Shown: positions 34,598 to 43,398 of the stretch, piece after piece
Layout: each line of letters starts with the position of its first letter
Numbering within the stretch: position 1 is the first letter of the stretch
Origin: Lysinibacillus odysseyi 34hs-1 = NBRC 100172
GTDB lineage: Bacteria; Bacillota; Bacilli; Bacillales_A; Planococcaceae
Assembly: GCF_001591965.1 (NCBI RefSeq)
Contig: NZ_BCVX01000003.1
Location: 62,001-126,000, forward strand
Reading direction: 5' to 3'
DNA: 64,000 nt
The notes under the pieces: model-generated
Database searches by the model: none
What the model saw: the letters and a program-made list of their open reading frames with translations, nothing else
Told to the model about the DNA's origin: nothing
Position numbers and translations under genes: made by a program

Positions 34598-35089
34598 TCA
34601 CCCCCGACGGAAAGCTTCGATTTGTTTCCGAACTATGGCTGGGGGAATTAATTGGGTATGTTCCCCTTTATCGTTGCAGGTAAAAATTCCTTTGAAAACA
34701 TCAGGCATGGCATCATACTGTTTCTCTAATTGTTCATTAAATTCTTTGAAACAGTCATACGGATATTTTTCAAGCAGGTAAGGCAGTAAAAAAGCTGACC
34801 GCAAGATTTCATATTCCTCATAATTATATGGTGTACTATCGGGACGCTTTTTTAAGATTTCCAACATCTTCTTCATTAAACCGGCCACTTCTTTTTCGCT
34901 TGCAAAGGCAGCATATCCTCTAATGGCAGTAAGCCGCATATCCAAATACCGCTCTTTTTTATATGCTTTTAGAAAAAAGTCCTTTCCGTCTTCGGGCAAG
35001 TCAAATACTAATTGCTTTAGTAAGGCATTTCGTTTAGCAATATCCTTTGTATTAAAATATGTTTCCATTAGTGTATTTCTTTCGTCCAT
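34598..35089 (-). CDS. HEAT-repeat-like protein of unknown function, 163 residues
   Basis: All-helical soluble protein. Segments such as NALLKQLVFDLPEDGKDFFL, KERYLDMRLTAIRGYAAFAS, EKEVAGLMKKMLEILKKRPD and RSAFLLPYLLEKYPYDCFKE have the paired-helix rhythm of HEAT/armadillo repeats. I chose ATG at 35089, nine bases after GGAG; two earlier in-frame starts overlap that site. Specific family not recognised. Single gene. Proteins of this form are often immunity or scaffold proteins; not shown here. Confidence 0.6.
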   Translation of the reverse strand: MDERNTLMETYFNTKDIAKRNALLKQLVFDLPEDGKDFFLKAYKKERYLDMRLTAIRGYAAFASEKEVAGLMKKMLEILKKRPDSTPYNYEEYEILRSAFLLPYLLEKYPYDCFKEFNEQLEKQYDAMPDVFKGIFTCNDKGEHTQLIPPAIVRKQIEAFRRG

Positions 35090-35408
35090 ATAGTTCATCT
35101 CCATTCATAAACTGTTAGGTTACAACTTGCTTTTTAGAAAGATTTAGTTCAGATGCAGTAAGCGGGATTAATAATTGCTATGTTTATGCCGCTTCAAGAA
35201 CATACGATTTATATTCTTTTCGATAGTAAGGCTATTAACTCCCCTATTCTAATTGTACCAAACTGCATCGTTAGTCGAATAAAAAATGAAACCAATCTTT
35301 TATAAACACCGTGACTATATTTTAACTCTACAATAAAAACAGAAGGAGAAATGCTGCCCTTTTTGTGATTTTTCACCAAAAAGCCCTTCTTGTAGCCCTC
35401 CATAATAC
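35090..35408. other. Intergenic region, no gene seen
   Basis: About 320 bases; a 64-codon minus-strand frame at 35209-35403 has no ribosome binding site and was not accepted. Confidence 0.4.
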
Positions 35409-35441
35409 GAAAAACCCCCTGCCAATCGAATGATTGTAGGG
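35409..35441 (-). terminator. Rho-independent terminator of the ABC exporter gene
   Basis: On the minus strand CCCTACAATC pairs with GATTGGCAGGG (one bulge), followed by GGTTTTTCG; 14 bases past the stop. Confidence 0.7.
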
Positions 35442-35454
35442 AGCTTGTATTCTA

Positions 35455-37167
35455 TTATTTAAACTGAATATGATGGAGCTTTGAAAAGATTCCGTTCGCT
35501 TTTACCAATTCATCATACGTACCGCTTTCTTCAATACCGTTCGGCGTCACGACCAGCACTTTATGTGCATCTCGTACAGTAGATAAGCGATGGGCGATGA
35601 CAATTGTTGTTCGGTTTTGTGCCAGCTCGTTTAGTGATTGCTGAATAATTTTTTCTGTTTCTGTATCTAATGCCGATGTTGCTTCATCTAAAATTAAAAT
35701 CGGCGGGTTTTTCAGGAACATCCGGGCAATCGCCAAACGCTGCTTTTGGCCTCCTGATAATTTGAGTCCGCGTTCCCCGATTTCTGTCTCATAGCCATCT
35801 GATAAATTCTCGATAAACTCCTTCAGATGGGCCTTTTCCGCCGCCTTCTGAATATCCTCAAAGCTTGCTTCCAGATCTCCGTAGGCAATATTTTCACGAA
35901 CAGTACCGCTAAATAAGAAAACATCCTGCTGTACAATCCCAATCTGCTTACGAAGTGATTGCTGTGTCATATGGCGCACATCCAGACCGTCGATTGTAAT
36001 CGACCCTTTGCTGACATCGTAAAACCTTGGAATCAGTCCGCTGATCGTCGTTTTTCCTGCACCAGATGGACCGACAAGCGCTACTGTTTCCCCTGCTTTT
36101 ACGGTAAAGGAAATATCCTTCATAACAGGCTTATTATCTTCATAGGCAAAAGAAACTTGGTTAAATTCAATATCACCCTTTAATTCATTTACCTCTATAG
36201 CATCTGGAATATCTGCTACATTCGGCTCGACATCCAGCATTTCTGTAAACCGTTTAAAGCCTGCCATCCCCTTTGGATATAATTCAAGGAGCGCACTGAT
36301 TTTATCAATCGGCTTAATTAATACATTTGTATACAGGACAAAACTAACAAACTCACCATAGGTTAACTGTCCATTAAAGCTTAGCCAAGCACCAACAATT
36401 AAGACGACCAATGTCAGTAAGCGGGTCATCATATAAATACTTGAATGAGTACCTGCCATAATTTTATAGGCATATAGCTTTGCTTTACGGAAAAAACCAT
36501 TCTGCTTGTTAAATCGCTCCATTTCGAATTCTTCATTAGTAAATGATTTCACGACGCGGATCCCAGCTATGCTGTCCTCGACCCTGCTGTTTACATCGGC
36601 GATTTTTCCGTACATTTCCTTCCAGGCACCATTCATTTTTTTATTGCTGTATGTAATCAGCCAAATGAGGAACGGTACCATAACTAATACAATTAGAGCC
36701 AGTGTCGGATTAACCGTAAACATTATGGCGAATGTACCAACAAAAGTCATGATAGCGATAAAGAAATCTTCCGGACCATGGTGTGCGAATTCTCCAATAT
36801 CAAATAAATCATTCGTAATGCGGCTCATTACATGTCCCGTTTTCATGTTGTCGAAAAACGAAAATGATTGTTTTTGAAAATGATTGAATAGCTGGCGGCG
36901 CATATCGGTCTCAATATTAATACCGAGTTTGTGCCCGAGGTAATTTACGATAAAGTTTAAAACGGTGCTTAACAAATATGTAAGCAGCAGTAAAATCCCG
37001 ACTTTTACAATCATTCCCCAATCACCTGTCGGCAATAGCTTATCAATAAACCATTGCACGGCAAGCGGGAAGAACAATTCGAGTACCGCGACGATAATAG
37101 CGCTTGTAAAATCAACCATAAAAAGGCGCTTGTGGGGTTTGTAATAAGAGAAAAATCTAAGTATCAT
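35455..37167 (-). CDS. ABC exporter half-transporter, membrane plus ATPase (YwjA/MsbA-like)
   Basis: Type IV ABC exporter of 570 residues: six membrane helices (about 15-300) then a nucleotide-binding domain. Seen: Walker A LVGPSGAGKTTISGLIPRFY, Q-loop QQDVFLFSGTVREN, signature LSGGQKQRLAIARMFLKNPP, Walker B ILILDEATSALD, H-loop IVIAHRLSTV. Works as a dimer at the membrane; substrate probably lipid or drug-like, as for B. subtilis YwjA, which it resembles in layout. ATG follows AGAGGACA. It is 42 bases downstream of the siderophore ATPase stop in the same direction, so readthrough from that Fur-controlled gene is possible. Confidence 0.93.
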   Translation of the reverse strand: MILRFFSYYKPHKRLFMVDFTSAIIVAVLELFFPLAVQWFIDKLLPTGDWGMIVKVGILLLLTYLLSTVLNFIVNYLGHKLGINIETDMRRQLFNHFQKQSFSFFDNMKTGHVMSRITNDLFDIGEFAHHGPEDFFIAIMTFVGTFAIMFTVNPTLALIVLVMVPFLIWLITYSNKKMNGAWKEMYGKIADVNSRVEDSIAGIRVVKSFTNEEFEMERFNKQNGFFRKAKLYAYKIMAGTHSSIYMMTRLLTLVVLIVGAWLSFNGQLTYGEFVSFVLYTNVLIKPIDKISALLELYPKGMAGFKRFTEMLDVEPNVADIPDAIEVNELKGDIEFNQVSFAYEDNKPVMKDISFTVKAGETVALVGPSGAGKTTISGLIPRFYDVSKGSITIDGLDVRHMTQQSLRKQIGIVQQDVFLFSGTVRENIAYGDLEASFEDIQKAAEKAHLKEFIENLSDGYETEIGERGLKLSGGQKQRLAIARMFLKNPPILILDEATSALDTETEKIIQQSLNELAQNRTTIVIAHRLSTVRDAHKVLVVTPNGIEESGTYDELVKANGIFSKLHHIQFK

Positions 37168-37209
37168 ATAGTGTCCTCTATTTCTTTTTTCTTTTTCTTA
37201 AGGGGAATT

Positions 37210-37992
37210 TTAAAGCAAATCATATGTCAGGCAGACTGGAGTCTTGTGTCTTGGATCCATGACAATCTCCGCGTCAATTTGGAAGATTTCCTTTAGTGTT
37301 TCTTTTTGCATCACTTCTTCCACTTTTCCGTGTTTGATTAATTGTCCGTCCCGTAAAGCAATCAAATTGTGGGAAAAGCGGGCTGCATGGTTTAAATCAT
37401 GTAAAACCATCACAATCGTACATTGCTGTGTTTCATTTAAATGCTTCAGTACATTCAGCACTTCCAGCTGGTGCGCTAAATCCAGATAAGTTGTCGGTTC
37501 GTCCAGAAATATAATATCTGTTTTCTGCGCTAAAGCCATAGCGATCCACACACGCTGCCGTTGTCCTCCGGATAATGTATCCACATCCCTGTATTTCAGC
37601 TCAGACGTATTTGTCATCTCTAACGCCCAATCAATCATTTCATAATCTTCCTGCGTTAAACTTTTAAAACCCCGTTGATGCGGAAATCTGCCATAGGAGA
37701 CAAGCTCTCCTACTGTTAATCCATTTGGATGGTCCATCATTTGCGGCAGGATTGCCAACCGCTTGGCCAGTTCTTTCGTATTCATTTTTACAATCGACTC
37801 ACCGTCAAGCAGCACATTCCCTTGCGAATAGGGAATAATACGGGTAATGGCCTTTAAAAGTGTCGATTTCCCGCAACCGTTCGGCCCGATAATCGTTGTA
37901 ATTTCATTTTCTTTTATTTGCAAGGAAATATTATGAATAATCTCTGTTTTTTCATAGCCTACATGGACGTTTTTTACTTCAATCGTATTCAT
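37210..37992 (-). CDS. Iron-siderophore ABC transporter, ATP-binding protein (FecE/FhuC type)
   Basis: 260 residues, cytoplasmic ATPase of the importer whose binding protein and permeases lie just to the right. Seen: Walker A IIGPNGCGKSTLLKAITRII (about 34-53), Q-loop AILPQMMDHPNG, TVGELVSYGRFPHQ (typical of FecE/FhuC), signature LSGGQRQRVWIAMALAQKTD, Walker B IIFLDEPTTYLDL, and switch MVLHDLNHAARFS. ATG follows AAGGGGAA. It has its own upstream region with a Fur-like box and is separated from the binding-protein gene by that gene's terminator. Confidence 0.93.
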   Translation of the reverse strand: MNTIEVKNVHVGYEKTEIIHNISLQIKENEITTIIGPNGCGKSTLLKAITRIIPYSQGNVLLDGESIVKMNTKELAKRLAILPQMMDHPNGLTVGELVSYGRFPHQRGFKSLTQEDYEMIDWALEMTNTSELKYRDVDTLSGGQRQRVWIAMALAQKTDIIFLDEPTTYLDLAHQLEVLNVLKHLNETQQCTIVMVLHDLNHAARFSHNLIALRDGQLIKHGKVEEVMQKETLKEIFQIDAEIVMDPRHKTPVCLTYDLL

Positions 37993-38047
37993 CTTCGGTT
38001 CCCCTTAGTTTGTACAAATATGAGTCTGCCACATATTCTACATTAAT

Positions 38048-38062
38048 TGAGAATGGTATTCA
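38048..38062 (-). promoter_or_regulatory. Fur-box-like site upstream of the siderophore ATPase
   Basis: TGAGAATGGTATTCA fits the 7-1-7 Fur pattern TGATAATNATTATCA at most positions and is a near-palindrome, 56 bases ahead of the ATPase start. Confidence 0.6.
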
Positions 38063-38130
38063 ACGTTTGAATTGCGTTTACCATATGCAGTAACAAAGGC
38101 AAGCAAGCCATTCTGAATATTCACAGACTG

Positions 38131-38166
38131 AAAAATAGAAGATGCTGAACATGTTCAGCATCTTCT
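38131..38166 (-). terminator. Rho-independent terminator of the siderophore-binding-protein gene
   Basis: Perfect 14-base stem AGAAGATGCTGAAC/GTTCAGCATCTTCT with a 2-base centre, followed on the minus strand by TATTTTTC. Lies 8 bases past the stop. Confidence 0.88.
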
Positions 38167-38173
38167 GTGGTCT

Positions 38174-39154
38174 TTATTTCCCTACACTTTTTACTACATC
38201 ATCAATGATTTGGCTATTGGCAATCGGACCTGTATATAACCAGGAAGATTCAGGTGAAAAGGCAAATACATTTCCTTCTTTTACTGCAGGAATTGTATTC
38301 CAAAGCGCATCGCTTACCGTTGAAGGACTGCCTGCATTATCGCTGTTGATGAGGAAAATATAATCTGCATCCAGCTCTACTAATTTTTCCAATGATACCG
38401 CATTCCAGCTTGCTGTACCGCTTGCTGCGATTTCTTTGACAACAGCCGGTGCTTTAAAGCCTAAATCCTCATATAAAACAGCGCCACTTGACAGCTCATC
38501 TGATACTAGGTAAAAACTTCCACCTACTAACCAAATTGCCGCTACTGAAGCATCACCTACCGCAGCATCAATATCGGCTTTTGCCGTTTTAACTTTTGCA
38601 TCATAGTCATCAAGGATTGCTTGTGCATCATCTTTTTTGTCAAAAACCTCCCCTACTGTCAGGAGCTCTTCACGCCAATCGTTATCATTTTCTTTTCCTA
38701 CTACATATGTTGGAGCAATCGCACTATATTGGCTATATTTATTGCCCTCTACCATTGAAGCCGAATCCATTAAAATTAGATCCGGTTTAAAACTTTGTAC
38801 CGCTTCATACGGCAAATCAAAGCCAATGGTTGGAACTTCTTCAAGTGAATCTTGTAAGTAGTCTTGAATGCTCGCCCCTTCACCAACACTCCATTGTGCT
38901 ACCGGCTTAATTCCGAGGGCAACGAGGTAATCCTCTAAATAGGTCGCAATCACACGCTTTGGATGAACTGGAACAGCAACCTCGTTTCCTAAAGCATCTG
39001 TTAAAGTACGTACATCCTTTACATCTGTTTTTTCTGTTTGCTCTGTTTCTGTAGAGTCTTTTTTATCAGTTGATTCGTTATTGCAGGCTGCTAAAGCTAA
39101 CGTTAAAGTTAATAAACTTGCTGCCGTTGCATAACGCCATTTATTTTTCGCCAT
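38174..39154 (-). CDS. Iron-siderophore binding lipoprotein
   Basis: 326 residues, anchored to the outer face of the membrane. Signal peptide with lipobox LTLALAACN, so Cys24 is lipidated, followed by a charged linker (STDKKDSTETEQTEKTDVKD) and a class III (FecB/BtuF-type) binding fold: VAVPVHPKRVIATYLEDYLV, ALGIKPVAQW, FKPDLILMDSASMV, ASGTASWNAVSLEKLVELDA and VFAFSPESSWLYTGPIANSQ. Resembles ferric-citrate or hydroxamate binders; the ligand is not certain. ATG follows AGAGGAAG. Divergent from the permease genes across a strong Fur box. Confidence 0.92.
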   Translation of the reverse strand: MAKNKWRYATAASLLTLTLALAACNNESTDKKDSTETEQTEKTDVKDVRTLTDALGNEVAVPVHPKRVIATYLEDYLVALGIKPVAQWSVGEGASIQDYLQDSLEEVPTIGFDLPYEAVQSFKPDLILMDSASMVEGNKYSQYSAIAPTYVVGKENDNDWREELLTVGEVFDKKDDAQAILDDYDAKVKTAKADIDAAVGDASVAAIWLVGGSFYLVSDELSSGAVLYEDLGFKAPAVVKEIAASGTASWNAVSLEKLVELDADYIFLINSDNAGSPSTVSDALWNTIPAVKEGNVFAFSPESSWLYTGPIANSQIIDDVVKSVGK

Positions 39155-39187
39155 ACTATATTCTTCCTCTCAAAACTGTGATATATT

Positions 39188-39206
39188 TATAATGATAATC
39201 ATTATC
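39188..39206. promoter_or_regulatory. Fur box between binding protein and permease genes
   Basis: TATAATGATAATCATTATC matches the 19-base Fur consensus GATAATGATAATCATTATC at 18 positions. Placed to repress both divergent transcripts when iron is plentiful. Confidence 0.92.
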
Positions 39207-39251
39207 AATTATGATGTAGAAATTGTCAATAACGATTTAGGAGTTTTTATG

Positions 39252-40256
39252 ATGAGCTTAAAAAGGATTCTGTCCATCATTAGTTTTCTAACTATAAGTA
39301 TCTTATTATTATTTGCTGCCTTCTTCATTTCTATCCGGTTTGGGGCAAATAATATTACATACGGTGATATTACAAATGCGATTTTACATTTTGACTCAAC
39401 AAATCCCAATCATGTTGTTATACATGAGCTTCGTATTCCAAGAGCCATCGCAGCCTTATTTGTCGGGGCAGCATTAGCTGTAGCCGGGGCGATTATGCAG
39501 GGAGTCACACGAAATGCACTTGCCTCCCCTTCCATACTGGGTGTAACGTCAGGGTCTTCATTTCTTGTAGCCTTGGCTTTTGCATTTTATAAAGACCCCA
39601 GTTATGTAATGATCGCTGTTCATGCACTTATAGGGGCAGCGGTTGGGGCGTCTTTCGTTTTCGGCGCAACTGCCATGGCTCGCGGAGGTGTTACGCCTGT
39701 TAAACTTGCTTTAGCAGGTTCAGCCATTACAGCGCTGCTGAGCTCACTTTCTACAGCGATTGGGCTGAAATTTGATATTTCCAAGGATATCAGCTACTTT
39801 TATGCAGGCGGCTTTGCAAGTATTCAACCAATCCATATTAAATTGGCTGTTCCTCTCATTTTAATCGGGCTTATTTTGGCAATTGGCCTTGCACCTTCCA
39901 TTTCCGTTTTAAGCTTGGGAGAGGAAGTAGCTAAAGGGTTAGGCCAGAATACGATGGCTATTCGTATTTTGAGTACAGTAGCAGTGATCCTCCTTACAGG
40001 AGCTGCTGTTTCAATCGCTGGAATGATCGGTTTTGTCGGCTTAGTCGTACCTCACATTGTCCGCCCGATTGTCGGGGTAGACTATCGATCGGTTCTCCCT
40101 GCTTCAGCTGTAACTGGCGGCTTATTATTATTAGTGGCGGATATCTTTGGGCGGATGATAAATTCCCCTTTCGAAACCCCGGCAGGCGCTGTTACAGCGT
40201 TAATCGGCGTACCATTTTTCCTATGGTTAGCCCGTAAAGATGGGAGAGGTTTATAA
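39252..40256 (+). CDS. Iron-siderophore ABC transporter permease (FecCD family), subunit 1
   Basis: 334 residues, about nine or ten membrane helices. Family signatures: ELRIPRAIAALFVGAALAVA, GAIMQGVTRNALASPSILGV, TSGSSFLVALAFAF and near the end GMIGFVGLVVPHIVRPIVGV. I start at 39252, with AGGAG eight bases upstream; the longer frame from 39192 would run through the Fur box. Its last base is the first base of the next gene's ATG, so the two permeases are coupled and form the heterodimeric channel. Confidence 0.93.
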   Translation: MSLKRILSIISFLTISILLLFAAFFISIRFGANNITYGDITNAILHFDSTNPNHVVIHELRIPRAIAALFVGAALAVAGAIMQGVTRNALASPSILGVTSGSSFLVALAFAFYKDPSYVMIAVHALIGAAVGASFVFGATAMARGGVTPVKLALAGSAITALLSSLSTAIGLKFDISKDISYFYAGGFASIQPIHIKLAVPLILIGLILAIGLAPSISVLSLGEEVAKGLGQNTMAIRILSTVAVILLTGAAVSIAGMIGFVGLVVPHIVRPIVGVDYRSVLPASAVTGGLLLLVADIFGRMINSPFETPAGAVTALIGVPFFLWLARKDGRGL

Positions 40257-41275
40257 TGCAGTTAAGAAAAGATAAAATTCCCTATTCCTTATATATAATA
40301 TGTTTTCTGCTTCTTATCTTGCTGATGCTCATTTTTAGCATGAATGCAGGCTATATTCAAATTCCGATAGCCGATGTATGGGAGACTATTATTGGACATG
40401 GAACAGCGAGCAATGAGTTAACCATTTTTAACTTCCGCTTGCCGCGCATGATAATCGCACTGCTTGTCGGAGCCGGCATCGCTGTTTCCGGGGCCATACT
40501 GCAGGCCGTTTCTAAAAATGCACTGGCAGATCCAGGAATTCTAGGCATTAATGCAGGTGCTGGCTTTATGATCGTGTTGTATATCTTTTTTATACAGGGA
40601 AACGCTTTTTATCAATCACATATCGCTGTATTTATCATGCCGCTCGTTGCCTTATTCGGTGCATTTTCTGCTGCAGGCATCATTTTTTTATTGGCCTGGA
40701 AAAAGGGTTCGGTAAAGCCGACAAGGATGATTTTGGTCGGAATTGGGGTGAATGCTGGTTTTACAGCTGGTTTAACAATTTTCCAAATGAAAATGAATCC
40801 GACAGATTTTACACAAGCGCTTGTTTGGATTTCAGGAAGCATTTGGAGTGCAACCTGGACGTATGTTTTAGCAGCCCTGCCTTGGCTCATCATCCTCATC
40901 CCTTATGCTTTATATAAGGCCCGTACACTGGATGTCCTGAATTTAGGAGAACAATCAGCTGTCGGTGTTGGTGTTCATGTAAATAAAGAACGAGGCAAGC
41001 TTTTACTCATTGCTGTTGCACTTGCAGGAAGCTGTGTAGCCATTGGTGGAGGAATTACATTCGTCGGTCTCATCGCTCCTCATATTGCACGGGCTTTAGT
41101 TGGGACACGCCATCAGCGAATGCTGCCTATCTGTATATTGTTTGGAGGTCTGCTCGTTTTGACGGCTGATACAATAGCACGTGTCATTTTGGCACCTCTT
41201 GAACTTCCGGTCGGCATTGTTCTCTCTATAATCGGTGCTCCTTATTTCATTTACTTACTGCTCTTTAAAAATTAA
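40256..41275 (+). CDS. Iron-siderophore ABC transporter permease (FecCD family), subunit 2
   Basis: 339 residues with the same layout as its partner: NFRLPRMIIALLVGAGIAVS, GAILQAVSKNALADPGILGI, NAGAGFMIVLYIFF, FVGLIAPHIARALVGTRHQR, LPVGIVLSIIGAPYFIYLL. The start overlaps the end of subunit 1 (TAATG). It ends in a strong terminator. With subunit 1, the ATPase at 37210 and the lipoprotein at 38174 it makes a complete importer. Confidence 0.93.
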   Translation: MQLRKDKIPYSLYIICFLLLILLMLIFSMNAGYIQIPIADVWETIIGHGTASNELTIFNFRLPRMIIALLVGAGIAVSGAILQAVSKNALADPGILGINAGAGFMIVLYIFFIQGNAFYQSHIAVFIMPLVALFGAFSAAGIIFLLAWKKGSVKPTRMILVGIGVNAGFTAGLTIFQMKMNPTDFTQALVWISGSIWSATWTYVLAALPWLIILIPYALYKARTLDVLNLGEQSAVGVGVHVNKERGKLLLIAVALAGSCVAIGGGITFVGLIAPHIARALVGTRHQRMLPICILFGGLLVLTADTIARVILAPLELPVGIVLSIIGAPYFIYLLLFKN

Positions 41276-41282
41276 TCTTCTA

Positions 41283-41320
41283 AAAAAGCGTTCAGTATAT
41301 TCAATTGAACGCTTTTTCTA
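41283..41320 (+). terminator. Rho-independent terminator of the permease operon
   Basis: AAAAAGCGTTCA pairs with TGAACGCTTTTT around an 11-base loop, with T-rich sequence following. Confidence 0.88.
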
Positions 41321-41823
41321 TTAAATATACTTTTCACTCGTATCCCTCTCTTTTAATGAGCAGCTTTTATCCTGCTTATTTCCTAAACAATCTGCATAAA
41401 CTAGCTCCCCCCTGCTTATATAATAAATAGAGTAAATTCTGGAATAAATACTCCAGGGTTTTAATGTAGCTTTCTCTAACAGCTGCTTCCCTATAAAATC
41501 GGCTTTTTGCTGCAGCCCCTTACTCTCTTATTTAGAAAACAGAGAATAATTTAAAGGAACCATAATATTTACGGCAAGCATCCATTCCAGTGCAGCTGCA
41601 TACATAAAAGAGATGGTATTAATAGGACATTTTGCTTTCTAGCAACCGAGAACAGCCCCCTATTGAAATCCTGGACATTCGTATTTATTTATCATTTACA
41701 ATGTTCATTCAGCAGTGAAATACTTTACAGTCCTGCTATACATAGGAAATAGACCGCAAGGACAAAACACCTTTTTACCGTTTAGTAACTAAATGGTAAA
41801 ATATAAGAAAAGGAGTGAGAATT
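41321..41823. other. Gene-free region, nothing recognised
   Basis: About 500 AT-rich bases without a supported reading frame. The promoter of the LRR gene must lie near the right end; no good hexamer pair was identified. Confidence 0.4.
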
Positions 41824-43092
41824 ATGGAGATGAACCCATCTGAGCTACACTATGGTTTTGGGATGAACGAATCCGGCATCTTCTATTTTGGGGACGAGCC
41901 TCATATCGTTGTACCTGCCATGTTCAATGGACGACCAGTGACGACGGTTGCCCATGAGGGGTTCGCAAATAAAGAAATCCTATCCGTTCAGTTACCTGCT
42001 ACATTAACCGAAATTGGCAGCGGAGCTTTTAAAAACTGTACGCTGCTTGAGCATGTGTCCATTCAAGAAGGTGTCACACGAATTGGCGGCGCTGCGTTTC
42101 AAGGCTGTCATTCCCTAACATCGCTTTCATTACCTGAGTCATTGGCTGAAATCGGAAGCTATGCATTTGATGAATGTTTCAACTTATCCTCTATTCAGCT
42201 GCCGGAACATATGGAGTATATTAGTGCATATGCCTTTGCTGATACGGCGCTAATGGATGTAAAAGTGCCAAAAGGAATTGAAATTTTAGGGAACTTCCTG
42301 TTTTTTAATTGCAAGAATTTACGCACCGTCACATTACAGGAAGGATTAAAAAATATCGGTAATTCCTCCTTTGCCGGCTGTTCATCTTTAGAAGAAATCG
42401 AGGTACCGAGTACTGTAGAGCTTATTCGGAAAAACGCCTTTCACCAATGCAGGAGTTTAAAGAACTTAACATTTAATGGCCAGCTGGAAGTTATTGAGCA
42501 GACTGCTTTTTCTGAATGTACAGGGATTACTTATGTGGAAGCGCCGTTTTCGGCTGATTTATTTATTGAACTTTATGATGAAAAAAGAGAGATTTTCAAG
42601 AACAATCCTTTGAAACTATCCGAATTGCCGGTTGATTATATTCGGATTGGGGACATTTTCCCCAAGATTGATCATATTGTCTGGGAGACAACGACATGGG
42701 AGGAATGCGGGCAGCCACTCCCCTCCAAACAAGTTGATTTCCTTCAGCAGGCCCGGATATTTATAGAGGATAAAGACTTTGAGCTGGCGCTTGCACAATT
42801 GACTTTATATATTTCCCTCAATCCATACGATTTCGAAGCACATCTTCTGCTTGGTCAACTTCATTACTTAAAGGGAGATTATATTCCAAGCATTGAAGCC
42901 TATAACGAAGCCGCTACAGTAAAAATCTCGGACGGGCTTCTGCTGCATCTCGGCCATTCCTTATTGGACGAGAGTTTTAAGGATCCTTCCGTCCCCCGCT
43001 ATAAGGAGCAGATACTGAATTATGTACCATCGTGCGCATATGACATGATGTGTATGCAGGTTGCGGAGAAATGTCTTTATATGAAGCCGTAA
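41824..43092 (+). CDS. BspA-type leucine-rich-repeat protein with C-terminal TPR-like part
   Basis: 422 residues, no signal peptide, so cytoplasmic although the repeat type is best known from surface proteins. About nine LRR_5 repeats of 22-24 residues (about 40-240), e.g. LTEIGSGAFKNCTLLEHVSI, VTRIGGAAFQGCHSLTSLSL, LAEIGSYAFDECFNLSSIQL, LKNIGNSSFAGCSSLEEIEV. After a linker, residues about 310-400 form TPR-like helices (FELALAQLTLYISLNPYDFE, AHLLLGQLHYLKGDYIPSIE). I start at ATG 41824, with AAGGAG eight bases upstream. Likely a protein-interaction scaffold; partner unknown. Confidence 0.85.
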   Translation: MEMNPSELHYGFGMNESGIFYFGDEPHIVVPAMFNGRPVTTVAHEGFANKEILSVQLPATLTEIGSGAFKNCTLLEHVSIQEGVTRIGGAAFQGCHSLTSLSLPESLAEIGSYAFDECFNLSSIQLPEHMEYISAYAFADTALMDVKVPKGIEILGNFLFFNCKNLRTVTLQEGLKNIGNSSFAGCSSLEEIEVPSTVELIRKNAFHQCRSLKNLTFNGQLEVIEQTAFSECTGITYVEAPFSADLFIELYDEKREIFKNNPLKLSELPVDYIRIGDIFPKIDHIVWETTTWEECGQPLPSKQVDFLQQARIFIEDKDFELALAQLTLYISLNPYDFEAHLLLGQLHYLKGDYIPSIEAYNEAATVKISDGLLLHLGHSLLDESFKDPSVPRYKEQILNYVPSCAYDMMCMQVAEKCLYMKP

Positions 43093-43398
43093 AGAATAGA
43101 TGGCGCTCTTTTCAACTGGCCATCCTTTCTAATCGGCTTCTTTTTAAGTGATAATATCATCCATCTAAAAAGCGCGTAAACTTTCTAAAGCCTTCATATT
43201 TAACAAAATATATCTAATTTTTTCTAGAAAAAAGTTTCCTATAGCTTGTCTGCAGAATACCCTTAGAAGCGAGGTAATAATGGCCTAACTATCTTCTCAT
43301 TACCTTTGTACGAAAAAGCAATCGTTTTCCATTATTTTCACCCGCCTCCATCCATGTTACAATTCAATTACAAATGAAGAACGGAAGGATAGGTCGGG
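43093..43398. other. Intergenic region, nothing recognised
   Basis: About 300 AT-rich bases between the LRR and PIN genes; no terminator with a clear T run. Confidence 0.35.

Noticed and set aside
41283-41823. Possible riboswitch upstream of the LRR gene
   Set aside because: Only the permease terminator and weak hairpins are visible.
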